Of a stretch of DNA of 64,000 nt, positions 22,531 to 33,043 are shown one piece after another. Each line of letters begins with the position of its first letter. Position 1 is the stretch's first letter. A program made the position numbers and the translations under genes. The stretch is from contig OY855904.1 of NCBI GenBank assembly GCA_963693305.1, positions 34,706,417 through 34,770,416 of the forward strand, read 5' to 3'. The notes under the pieces were generated by a model. The model was not told the origin of the DNA. It searched no databases and saw nothing but the letters and a program-made list of their open reading frames with translations. Source of the stretch: Meandrina meandrites. Its lineage: Eukaryota; Cnidaria; Anthozoa; Scleractinia; Meandrinidae.

Positions 22531-22639
22531 GCTCATCTATCCTTTAGGCTCTTTACTTGTTCTAAATAATCAGATTTGCTTACATCTGTTTTAAATATAG
22601 AGTAGAAACATAACTTTTTATTAGAGCAGATTAACTCCA

Positions 22640-23072
22640 GTTGGTGTCTTTTTAAATGGTTTGAGATTTTATTTTTTGTAAATTATTTTTAATTATGGGC
22701 ATAATATTATTTTGGATTGTTTTGTTATGCGATTGTTTTTGAATGTCTATATAATTATGAATAATTTCATTAACCGTTAACATGAAAGAAGATTTTGTTT
22801 CATTTGCCAATTGATTGGAAATGATTAAGCATTGTTTGGCAATACTGTTTTCTGGAAGAGATTCAAGGTGTATCCAAAATTTAATTATTCTTAATAAGAT
22901 ATTCAACTTTAAAGGAAGACGTCCAGTTATACAAGAAAGTATTTGTAGAATTGTGTATGTCGTCTTTCTACTGGGTCTTTTTCCCATTTTTTGAAGTTGA
23001 TATTATCATAAGCTCCCTAGAACCGTATAAAAGAATGGGAAGGAATAAAGTACCAAAAAGTTTATTACACGT
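22640..23072 (-). pseudogene. LINE piece 4 (post-polymerase region to 3' end)
   Basis: It reads TCNKLFGTLFLPILLYGS, then GRLPLKLNILLRIIKFWI, SLPENSIAKQCLIISNQL and VNEIIHNYI. These are the segments that follow the polymerase in this type of LINE. A frame change lies between the first two. No poly-A tail is evident at the 3' side. Confidence 0.85.
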
Positions 23073-23075
23073 ATT

Positions 23076-24774
23076 GGCCGTTTTTCGACTATTTTGCTTG
23101 GTACAAGAAAAATGGTAAGAATTGGGGGCATTGGGTTGGCACTCTCTGACCCACATTTTTGTATACTCTCAAGGGACTGTTTTAATTTGTCAAGGGAATA
23201 CTTTTCGCTGTGGGCGATAAAAACGTCACTGGATAGGAATGCGTCAGCAGTTCTCGATCCCGAAGTGTTATTTTCACGCGTCGCTCGTCATTTAGCCTGT
23301 CTAGCCTTTTGCAAACTACAGGTAGGTATTTTTCAAAGATCTGTGCTATCCATCGATTGAATCGCTTAGTTTTACATGCTTAAAAGCTGCTGCGAATCTT
23401 CATCGTCAGAGGATATTGGCCAATGCTGTTTTCTATTGTTACAAGTCAATTGTTTAATTTGTCGTCTTCATTGAAAGAAGTATTTTTAGCTCGTCACGCA
23501 ATCTTTTGTTTTGACCACAATTCACGGACTTGATCACGACTTCAGTCAGGAAAATGGTAATGTACAATATTGCTTCGAACTTAAATGGAATTTTTAGAAG
23601 GATCGGTAAAGCCACTTAGTGAAAAATTGACTGCAAAAAGCCGTCGGGCTAAAATTAAACTTACGCTTTAGCGTGAATAATGCAGGATCTCACGGTTTCA
23701 AAAATATGCAGAATTTTGAAGCTTTGATACATTAGTAGCTACATCTTGAAATGAGAATTGATCTAAAACAAAACTTCCTTCAAGTTTCTTTCATTTGCCC
23801 AGTTTACGTTTGGAATTTTAGGCTTCTGAAGCGTATTGATTTGAAAAGCAGCTAAAAAGCGCATGGTGACATCTGATATGCAGCGTGCGGCCGACTTACC
23901 ATCGCGTTGTTGTTTATTTAATAATTGTGTTCAGTTTACGACCTTTTACATGCAAAGATTTACTACAGTACTTCGGAAAATGCAAACAAGTATTTTTTTT
24001 TGTTATTAGTTATAGTGATGGATAGCATAAAAAGCAATCTGTGTTAATTTTGTGGAAGGAATTCAGTAGTTTTCCGCTATCTCACGCCACCATGATTCGC
24101 AAATTATTATCCCCAATTACCGCTTTTCTGTACCAAGATAATACCACTGGTGGTTAAATAAATGTCAGTGACAGTTGTACAGAATGAAAACCTACCTTTC
24201 ACCAGAGTGTTTTGAACTAGTGTTATATTTTGTAGAAAGAGTTCGTGTTTTTGAGTTGTTAAAATGACGCGCGGAGGTGAAGAAATTTTTTTCACCGTCT
24301 TCAAGTTTGGTTTCGGATCAATTTATCAAGGTTGATAATTAACATTTCAAATCATGAATTGGTCTTTCAGCGTGTCTAGTTGTAATAAACGTTTACTTCA
24401 GAAATGAATTATTTGTCTGAATTTCGTACGCATATGGTATATTTTTCCCACTCGCACGCTTGTGTTAAATGCCGTAAAAGAACCAGGAATTTTTTGGGGG
24501 GTGGCTGCGCGCTAATAAAAGCCTTCTGGACTGTGAGTCAATGGGTTAATGCATTGCAAATCGCTTTCAATACTAACATTTCCCCAACGCATACTCCATG
24601 CAAAATAGTCGAATTTCGAAGAGATCTTTGAATATACTAGAGACGCGTTACCCGTCTGGACGAGATTCGGCAAACATTTTGCAAATCGTCCGGTTATCTG
24701 TCTCTAGTATAAAGACAGGCACAAGACGCGTTACCCGTCTAGACGGGTAAAGCGTCTCTAGTATAAAAACGGCC
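23076..24774. mobile_element. 1.7-kb DNA transposon inserted in the LINE
   Basis: The ends are GGCCGTTTTT and its inverse AAAAACGGCC, flanked by ATT on both sides (23073-23075, 24775-24777). Removal leaves LPIN-TCNKLF in frame in the LINE. The right end carries a near-perfect 32-bp palindrome centred on CCGTCTAGACGG (24725-24756) and a second, diverged copy of GACGCGTTACCCGTCT about 85 bp further in. No transposase frame is visible. Confidence 0.75.
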
Positions 24775-24777
24775 ATT

Positions 24778-25123
24778 GATTGGTAATTTATTAAAGTCAA
24801 GATAACGTTTAGTAGCAAAAATTGATCTTCAGGTTTTCTCAACCAAACCTTTTTTGGAATTAGCAAAACTACCATTTGTGTTGAAAGTAATGCCAAGATA
24901 ACTGTACTGTGAGGCCTTGTCAATTGGAATGCCGTTTAAAAAGAAAGAGAACTTATCACGTGTTGATTTGCGATTTTGTTTTTGAAAAATTAATGTTTTT
25001 GTCTTTTTAGGATTAATTTTTAGTAACCATTTCTCGCTATAACTATGGAGGATATTTAGTTGCTTTTGAAGACCAGCGGCAATTCTTGATATTAAGATTA
25101 GATCATCCGCATAAAATAAACAG
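24778..25123 (-). pseudogene. LINE reverse transcriptase piece 3 (YADD box)
   Basis: From the TTAA junction it reads NCLFYADDLILISRIAAG (catalytic Asp pair), WLLKINPKKTKTLIFQK, FFLNGIPIDKASQYSYLG and ITFNTNGSF, then a stop and AIFATKRYLDF-type sequence (here SIFATKRYLDFNKLPI). It is cut near 24775 by the element at 23076-24774. Confidence 0.9.
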
Positions 25124-26914
25124 TTAAAGTGCCACTCCGACCAAAATTTTCGAACTCGATGTTTTTGCATTTTCTTAATCTATCAGTGGTTCTTACTCAC
25201 CTGTCCAAACCGTTCTGCTGTCCGAGTGCGGGAAGGCCGTTTTTTTCGACTGTTTTTGTTGAGATTTTTTGGCCGCCATTATTCAAACACGTTCCCGAGG
25301 ATCACGAGTCTTGGTCGCGAATTCACCGGATGTGACGTCAAACAAGTAACCCGTGAAATGCATGTTGGTCTGCAAAATTTCGCTTCGCTAATTCAACCTT
25401 TTGAGATTTCAAACGCAGTTCTGCAACAACAATGAGTTTCATTTTGCTGGGAATTTGATGTGTAGTACAACAACGTTGTGAGCAGTCAAACCTTCGAGCA
25501 GCTGTGATCTCAAATATTGACAGAATAAATGGCTGAGATTTGCTCGCACACGCCGAGCGAACTTCCGTTGCCTGAGTAAGTTTGGTATTCCATTTTTGAA
25601 CGGAGTTTCCAGAGTTTGATTTTAGAACAATTTAGGAGAAACAGAGGCCATCTTTCTGTCCACACAAGATAAGCATTGAATTGCAGTGTCTTATGTGGTA
25701 TACTTTCTAAACTCTGTTTTTGTTTTGGTGCAGGTCGATCACCTTTGACAATGTGATATTTTATTTATCTTCTCAACCTGATGATCAATTTTTTGTCAGG
25801 CTTTACAGAGTTAACTAGGCCTAGGATACTGTGGTTGTTCAGCACATCATTTTCTCTGAATGGCTGATGAATATGATACCTGAGAGTCAGAGTGATGTAA
25901 CTGAAACTATTTACAGCATACAGTAAAGTTTGAAATACATATTTGTGCATGTGTGCTACCTTTATCTATTATTGCCTACCTGAGATTTTGGAGCTTGGGA
26001 GCAAACAATGTTCAGTTTAGCAGCCTCAGTTTACTTTGGTTTCAGTTAGGGCCACCTTTCAAACTGCATACTAATTTTAACAGCCATTTTAATGTTTTAT
26101 TTTTTTTATCATAAGCTCCCAATCTATTTTCTAGTAAAAGAGAATGTCTACATTATAAATTGGTTCTCATCTTTTATCCCATACAGTGATAAATACAACC
26201 AATCCAAAGACTAACAAGCCATATTTGTAGGTTTGATACCAAGGTTATCTCACAGTATCTAATAATAAAGTGTTAGGCTGAAAAGTAAGGTAATGTAAAT
26301 GAAATTTAATGTTCACATACAATGCTTCTTTGGATATTTGTCTTTTCAAATTAAGGTTAATGCATCAGTTCTTTCAATAAGATTTTAAGGTGGCTGCTCT
26401 TGCATTGTGCAGCACCCACAAGAGAGCTATATTGGCTTTGAACACCTCACCTTTATGTGGAACTGCATTATTGAACTATTGATTGCAGTCAGTGATTTAC
26501 CTCAAAATACCTGCCAGAGCTCCAGAAGGTGCCAGATCTAAGTGAAAGCACTGATACATTTATAAGAAGGTAATTTTGTCTTGATCATTTCCTTTGGGCA
26601 AATTACTACCTTTTTTACTGGACAGCTGGTAATTGGCATTGCCTCAAAAAAGAAATTGGCCCAAACTATTAGCCAATTATTGTCTATGCCATGCAAGAGT
26701 GATTTATTTAACCCATGAAACAACAGCTGCAATTTGCACTTTTAATAGTCAAAACAAGACAAAAGACATGGAGTAGTAACTATATAATATTTTTTTATTA
26801 TCATCAAACTTCAGCACTGTCTGCAGTCTGTGAGTTTAAATATTAATGATCATCACATAGCTAGCAGAATAGCACAATCAAATTCAGCATACCCAAACGT
26901 GCAACATGTGGGAA

Positions 26915-26998
26915 ATGCGATGGCCTAATATTGCTTAGCCCATTGGATGCCAGATCAAATTGTCTGGGCTCAAGCCCTGACCAGGGTCATTTTTTTTT
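26915..26998 (+). repeat. Diverged tRNA-SINE head
   Basis: GATGGCCTAATATTGCTTAG (A-box side) and GGGCTCAAGCCCTGACCAGG (B-box side) parallel the head of the SINE at 19650-19957, followed by a T-run. Confidence 0.45.
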
Positions 26999-27059
26999 AT
27001 CATGCAGGTTTTAATGTACATTTACACCAGCACTGTTATAAAACAGTTGGTTCATGCTT

Positions 27060-27225
27060 TTAGCTGTGCACTATCAAGTCATGGTGCAAGCAGGAAGTTT
27101 GGAAAACACTCTAGAAGCTAGAGTTGCTCTTGGCTATCGCCCTGAGCAACTCTTGCCTTTCTTTTGTGTTCTCCAAACTTTGCATGTGTACCATAACTTG
27201 CTGGTGCACATTAATGCACAAGACA
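27060..27225. mobile_element. Palindromic fold-back element
   Basis: TCATGGTGCAAGCAGGAAG pairs imperfectly with CAAGTTATGGTACAC-type sequence read from the right. AAGTTTGGAAAACAC pairs with GTGTTCTCCAAACTT, and GAGTTGCTC with GAGCAACTC near the centre. The open frame across it is incidental. Confidence 0.6.
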
Positions 27226-28254
27226 ATTTTTTAAAAATTATGGCATTGAAATCAAACAATCTCAGTTAGAAAATTCAAAGTAAAGTACATTTAAGCAAAT
27301 CTTATAGAAATCATTTGTTTACTACTCAAGTTGTTGAAATTGCAGTATCACTACTTGCCAACCAATAATTATTATGTGCCTTTGTGCACTGAAGATTATA
27401 ATGATCCAAAGCTTTAAGAATGAGTAATTTGGATATTCAAGCCAGTTTCTCTGTAGGTTGAAAAATATGTACCTTGCTTGCAAAATATACATCATTGGAA
27501 TGAAAACGCTGTGACAAAGTACGAAACTGTACTGCAGCTGTAGTTATTTAAATTTATCTTTGGTTTAAAACTTGTGAAACTGCAGTTTGATTTTAAGTTT
27601 TCGTTGTCTCTTATATTCATCATCATGTGATGAAACAAATTAAAAGGGAAACAAAAAACTGGTTTGGGAAATTTTAAACCACATCATCAATGTACTGTTT
27701 CTATTCACATAAAATAACATCACTTTTATGTAGATTTTATTATCTCAGCCCCACTGAGTCAATCATGGCATTCCATGGTTTACAGTGATTTATTTTCATT
27801 GCTTGTGATCAGTTTGGCACTCTTAAAATAAATCAGTGCTATTCCTCCAAACAAATATATATAACTTCTTTTATTATTAACATCTAGTTCTATTGACCGA
27901 GAACCTGATCATGATAATGATGGTAAGTACCCAAAGCAGACTCAATTTTCGGAGACATCGCTAGCAAAAGACTCCCTCAAAATCTCGTCAAAACGATAAC
28001 GATAATAAACAGACAATAATAAGACTGGAACTTCGTATGAAGCTGTATGAAGATGATCTATCAGGCACTTCAATCTTTCTGCGTAGTCATAATCCGCTCA
28101 CTGCACAATGACGAATGCTTTCGAAAGCATTGGCAAAAAACAAAATAGCACAAAACCAATAAAACACACTACGTACCATTTTCTAAAATTAGTGTGCCGA
28201 AGTGGATCAAAAAGGCAGGGTATAATTGTGAAGTTGGACTATCAAAAGTATGTA

Positions 28255-29849
28255 CTCCGTAAAAACTAAAATCTTATACTAAGATAATAAGCATCTTACA
28301 TAAGATAACCACCATCTAATATAAAGGCTTAAGTGATCTTAGTTTAAGATAATACAACTCAACTTACGACAGCAACGTCTTATTTATTTTTAAGATTCAA
28401 GTTTGTCTTGCTCTAAGGTTTTGAATGCGTCTTAAAACAAGACTGGTGCGTTTTATAATAAGAATATAACCTCTCATCTAAGATTACTGCTTCTTACTTT
28501 AAGATGATGAACTCTCGACTGTCATATTCCTAGAGGTGGAACGTCTTCAATTGAGAAGGTTGCTCATCTTAAATAAATTTTAAGACGCTTTGGAGATCGT
28601 TAAGATGTTAGCGTCTTAACAAAGACGCGCTACGTCTTAAATTGAGATAGTGGGCATCTACAATATTCTTAGTCAATGCGGTGGACATAACTTAACGTTT
28701 GTAGTAATGTGGGCAAAGGATTTTACGACCTTGTGTACATGTGGAGTCGAAATCTAAAATTTTGGTACCGTAATTGTTTTTTTTTTATGTCAAGAAATTA
28801 TGTAAACAGAATTCAAGCATAGCCCACAGATGAGTGCATGAACATTTTCGACTTTCCGTTTCAGCCTTTCTAGGAGGACTACTTTAGCGTGTAGTTCACA
28901 TTTTTTGAAAAGAACTTACGGAAGAATTGCTGTTCCTTTTTCTTACATGTAATTCCAGCCAAAATTGGCGGAATTTTTCATTCCAGTACGTTTTACTGAC
29001 GGCCATTGCTCTTCTCCGAAAGGCGGACCTCTCGGGAAACAGAACAATTTTTTGATTGGCTCATTTCGGTCCAAAATGGCGTCAGTTTTAATTGAGCAAG
29101 TGGTTTGATTGGCTAATTTCGATCCGAAAATGTCATCAGCTTTTTGATCCGCCAAAGTTTTTCGTTTCAGTTCGCAAGTTCACTGACCTAAACTGTTATT
29201 CTGTTTTCACCTGACAAAGGTGTAATCTTCAAAGCTAAAGGATATTCTCGGAGATGCTAGAAAATACTTGGAGATAGAAGACAATTACCAGTAATTTGGA
29301 TCAACAGACTGTATATTTGAAGGTAAACTGAACGCAGAACTGTTACCGTCCTGAAAATAGCCAAGACCTTCGTTACTTTTATCTTTTTCTGTTTGTTTTG
29401 TTTTTGTTTGGATTTGTAAGCATAATAAAGTGTTTCTCATGATATTTGTAGTGTTTGCATTGTATTTACAGATTTAACTGGGCGTTTTATGTAACACAGC
29501 ATTGTCTGTTAAAGATTTCCTTTGAGATGTTTAACTCAAATCCGTGTTTGCTTGAGCTTGCGTCAGCGCGCGCGCAGTTTCTGAAGGCTCGCATCATCAG
29601 CGCGCGTGTGGTTATAAAACTATATGGAGCCACCTTAACTTAAGATTAAAAAACGTCTTAGCTAAGAAGTTTCGAATCTTTTTTTAAGATGAAATTTCAT
29701 CTTACCTCAGAACTCTTTAAATAAGACGTTATCATATTAAAGTAAGATGAAGATAGATCTCAATTTAAGATGATTATTATTCTCACATTAAGATAACAGC
29801 TCCATCTTACCTCAGAACCTTTTAATTTAAGATTTTAGTTTTTACGGAG
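28255..29849. mobile_element. 1.6-kb TA-flanked transposon with TAAGAT/ATCTTA end arrays
   Basis: TA at 28253-28254 and 29850-29851 flanks ends CTCCGTAAAAACTAAAAT and, inward from the right, CTCCGTAAAAACTAAAAT (perfect). About 430 bp at the left and 210 bp at the right are packed with TAAGAT, ATCTTA, GTCTTA and TAAGAC in both orientations. The middle (about 28700-29640) lacks them and codes for nothing recognised. TA duplication suggests a Tc1/mariner-type source. Confidence 0.8.
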
Positions 29850-30318
29850 TAGCCTGGACTGTAGCTTCTGATCGCTTCTTGTCTTCAGTAATTCGCGGCT
29901 TCTTGATCGTTCGTAATACACGATCATTATACGATTGAAGGCCTGCATTTTCCTGGTTTGTTGGAGGTAAATTTGACTCGGAAGGCAAGAATCCCACCGC
30001 AGAATCGCCAAACATTTTCGAGCAAAATCTAGACAAAAACCCACAAAAACAAACTAAACATCGCAAAGGACAGGTCACGTGTTACTTGTTTGACGTCACA
30101 AGAGGACCTGCCGCTGTGAAATATGCGGGCTCAGCTGGAACCAGTTTCGAGTAATGGCGGACGGAAAATTGCAGTTTTTGAAGCCCAAAATTTCGATGAA
30201 GGAAGGCTTATTATTTTTTTGTTTCTGGGTAAAAGCACATTACAGTCACCGGTAAGTTATTCTGTAACAAAAACATTCCGAAAAAAAAATGTGAAATTTC
30301 GTCGGAGTGGCACTTTAA

Positions 30319-30669
30319 GAGGGAGTCCGTTCTGTAAAGTAATTGAATCTGTGTCACGTAAAGATTCTAGCAAGCGTGGAAATTCATCTAGATATAAATT
30401 GAACAATATAGGAGAAAGAATACACCCTTGTCGTACTTCTCTGTTGCAATCGAAGAAGGAACTTCTCTTGTTACCATTCAGTTTTGACAGCGCATTTAGT
30501 CGTTAAATACATATCAGAAATTAAATGATAAAATTGTCCACTTATGTTTTTGTATAATAATTTGTGCAGCAAACCATCAAGCCAAACAGAATCGAAAGCT
30601 TATTGAAAATCTATAAAGCAGCAGAATAATTTTCCCTTGTTTGTACATAGTTAATAGAGGGTTAATCGT
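30319..30669 (-). pseudogene. LINE reverse transcriptase piece 2 (palm, first part)
   Basis: It contains TNKGKLFCCFIDFQ, a stop, then AFDSVWLDGLLHKLLYK and ISDMYLTTKCAVKTEW. In a shifted frame it carries EVRQGCILSPILFNLYLDE and NGLPL. It ends at the TTAA used by the 5.2-kb insertion. One stop and at least two frame changes are present. Confidence 0.85.
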
Positions 30670-30673
30670 TTAA

Positions 30674-31866
30674 GGTTACTGATAACCTTTTCGGGGTGGA
30701 ATTTTGCAAAATTGCAAAAACCTACCATTAGATAGCCCACTCTTCTGGTTTTCTTTTCTACAAAAAAAATATTTTATTACGAAGTTTTCTAGCAGAGTTA
30801 TTGCAAATTTTGTGTTTTGCGTGACTAAAAAGTTTATCCCCAAAGGTGTTATTATATGTCAACACTTCGGACCTCCGGTGAGTTTCACGAGGGAATACAT
30901 CCGGAGATGCTCCAATTACGTAATGTGTTCACGAAAAGGTTGTGTTTTATTTGTGGTCCATGCAAGGAGAAATGTGAGGCGAATTTATTGAGAATAAGCA
31001 GAAACGTGAGAGTTCACCCTGGGTTAAAGGTAAGAAAAAGCCCGAGCCTAAGAAAGCTAACAAAGATTTGCTTTTTGGAACGGCCTTTACCCCTTTGCCT
31101 CGTTGCATTCGAATTCCGCGCGCCCGATTTCGTTTTTCGTTTTTATGACCACGGATAACAAATACAATGGCTGCAGATCGAGCGGCGAATAACTTTTCCC
31201 GCGAATTCGAGACTGTTTTGTAACAAGCGACATGAGGGGGCTGTATGTTAAATTTCTATTGGTCGGCGGCATGGGCCGCATTCACACCCGCGTTGACAAG
31301 GTGTGAAAACTAATACAATCTTTTCGACCCAAAAACTCGGGGTTTATTTTTCCGCGAATAACCTCTCTTCAAATGAATTAATAGGGTATGTAGATTTGTC
31401 GGATTTTTACGAAATTTGGCCAAAATGATCGTGAGATATTGGTGCACAAAAGTGTGTCGGGCTTTAAAAATATTCGAAATATTTTTCCTGTGACACCTCT
31501 TTGCGTGACGCGAAACGAAAAATTTCCTATTGGCCAACTTTAGAGCCTATTTTCTCAGAAACCAATAGAAAGATCCAAAATGCCCGACACACTTTGATAG
31601 CCTATCAAGTGCTGATCGATATAGTGCAGTTTGTCTTGATGTAAGAGATAACGCGGGTGCGGGTAATTCAGCGAAGCGAACATCGATAATTTCAAGTTTG
31701 AATGCTCTGGCGCGCTAACCAAAGCAATAAATTTCCAATATTTTTATATATTTGGATTCTACATTTCATAACCTTTCCATAGATATATAGTTATCCATGG
31801 TTCCACCGAAAATGACGCGCGTACGAAACATTTTCCGAACGGCACCCGAAAAGGTTATCAGTAACC
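30674..31866. mobile_element. 1.2-kb TTAA-flanked DNA transposon with hairpin ends
   Basis: TTAA at 30670-30673 and 31867-31870 flanks the ends GGTTACTGATAACCTTTTCG and their inverse. Each end is itself a small palindrome (GGTTA CTGA TAACC). Excision joins the two LINE parts at AATCGTTTAACTATGG. No coding frame with recognised motifs lies inside. Confidence 0.85.
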
Positions 31867-31870
31867 TTAA

Positions 31871-32004
31871 CTATGGTTTGTATCACATATTTGTCAATAA
31901 GTGTTCTAAGCGAGATGTGATCTGATGTTCGGGAACCTTTGAGGAAACCAATTTGAGAGGGATGTATTAAATCGTGGTCTTGGAGGTGGGTAAAAACTGC
32001 CAAA
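31871..32004 (-). pseudogene. LINE reverse transcriptase piece 1 (N-terminal part)
   Basis: The frame reads THLQDHDLIHPSQIGFLKG then SRTSDHISLRTLIDKYVIQT, a conserved early segment of non-LTR reverse transcriptases. It is cut at TTAA 31867-31870 by the element at 30674-31866 and is truncated at the 5' side near 32004. Confidence 0.85.
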
Positions 32005-32109
32005 CTGCCGGCCTGTTCCGTTGACCGCGGTCAAGATCGGAAAATTCCCCCCGCACCCGGAACCAATCAGATTGCAGGATTCGGTTCATCTTGTCCGCTC
32101 GCTTGCTAA

Positions 32110-32865
32110 GATCACTAAAATGTCTAATAAGATATATTCATCGTGATATTATCGCTTTAGAATCTACTAGAGTCTAGCTAGACACATATCTCCTGACACT
32201 AGATTGATTAGATATCTATGATAGTGTAATGGCATATTATAATCCATCAAGTATTTTTTGCGCGCGCGATTGGTCTAAACACGACACGTGATGCAGCAAA
32301 AACTGGGGAATATCAGATGATATTACCCAGTTTTTTAACTTTGTGATTTACGTTTAGCTTTTATCAAGAGTAAATTGTTAAAATGAATAAAACTAAACAC
32401 TTTGAACAGACTAATAATATTTTGAGCTCTGACAGAATTTCTTTGACGCTTAAAAGCTCTTAGAAAAGGTCTCCCAAAATGCGGCCTTGTGAAAAACATT
32501 TGAAGGATAATAAACACAATAGCATCCATTTGGCTTCAAAAATATGCACGAATGCTGGTCACCTCGCCGCGCCACCAACCAACTCGCCACCAAGCAAAGT
32601 CACCTCGGCTCATGGATTAAAGAACGAGGAATACACCAGTTTTGGTGGTAAGTTGGTTGGTGGCGAGATTCCCTGGTGGCGAGGTGACCGGATACCATAT
32701 GCACAGATATTTGTCCTTGGACATTATCTGTTCCTAGAAGCTCACAGTTTTGTTCGCCACTCGGAACTGATGATGTCCGCGGACAAATATTCGTTCATAT
32801 TTTCGCGCCAAAAGGAGGCTATTGTTTATATATCGGATAATATAAAATATCGTTGAGCAGAGCTG
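32110..32865 (-). repeat. Hairpin-rich repeat, copy B, with an insertion
   Basis: It is the same element as 21950-22530 in reverse. It has the ACTGGGGAATATCAGATGAT hairpin near 32302, then GGAGACC...GGTCTCCC-type middle sequence, then the TGTCC GGACA hairpin near 32712-32800. It is split by the small element at 32550-32696. Confidence 0.75.
32550..32696. mobile_element. 147-bp fold-back element with 8-bp target duplication
   Basis: ATATGCAC at 32542-32549 and 32697-32704 flanks an element whose arms share GGTCACCTCGCC and CCACCAACCAACT. The right end reads GGTATCCGGTCACC inward, matching the ends of the element at 8416-8634. Removing it and one duplication restores the hairpin repeat around it. 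Confidence 0.75.
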
Positions 32866-32940
32866 GTACCACCCTGCGAGCAGAGCCCTTTCTTTTTCAC
32901 TGATGTACTTGACAGGGATCCACAAGAATCGCGTCAAATC

Positions 32941-33033
32941 TCATTCTCGTCCCCAGAGCCCTCGTTTCTTTTGGTCACGTGGTCGGCGAAAAATAACGGC
33001 ACAAATAAAACGAGTTGCTCTGGGGACAAGAAT
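32941..33033. mobile_element. 93-bp inverted-repeat element with 10-bp target duplication
   Basis: GCGTCAAATC at 32931-32940 and 33034-33043 flanks ends ATTCTCGTCCCCAGAGC and ATTCTTGTCCCCAGAGC (the second inward from the right). A 9-10-bp duplication fits Mutator-like elements. I recall this end sequence from many coral repeats. Confidence 0.85.
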
Positions 33034-33043
33034 GCGTCAAATC

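Larger units (their letters stand above)
25128..30314. mobile_element. 5.2-kb TTAA-flanked DNA transposon inserted in the LINE
   Basis: TTAA at 25124-25127 and 30315-30318 flanks the ends AGTGCCACTCCGAC and GTCGGAGTGGCACT (perfect 14 bp). The subterminal inverted similarity continues, for example TGACGTCAAACAAGTAAC near 25332 and its reverse near 30083. Excision restores GLPL-NCLFYADD in the LINE. TTAA targeting suggests a piggyBac- or Kolobok-like source. Only short frames are found inside, so no transposase is recognised. It contains a nested TA-flanked element (28255-29849), a fold-back element near 27060 and a SINE-like head near 26915. Confidence 0.85.
22640..32004 (-). mobile_element. 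5'-truncated LINE split into four pieces by three DNA transposons
   Basis: The LINE-derived pieces on the minus strand are 32004-31871, 30669-30319, 25123-24778 and 23072-22640. The intervening 30674-31866, 25128-30314 and 23076-24774 are insertions with inverted ends and target duplications. Joining the pieces at one copy of each duplication gives a continuous set of non-LTR reverse transcriptase motifs in order: SQIGFLKGSRTSDHISL; FDSVWLDGLLHKL; the QGCILSP-type motif; LNCLFYADDLILIS; SYLGITFN; then GTLFLPILLYG and IAKQCL. The element also has its own stops and frame changes, so it was dead or dying independently of the insertions. Confidence 0.88.
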
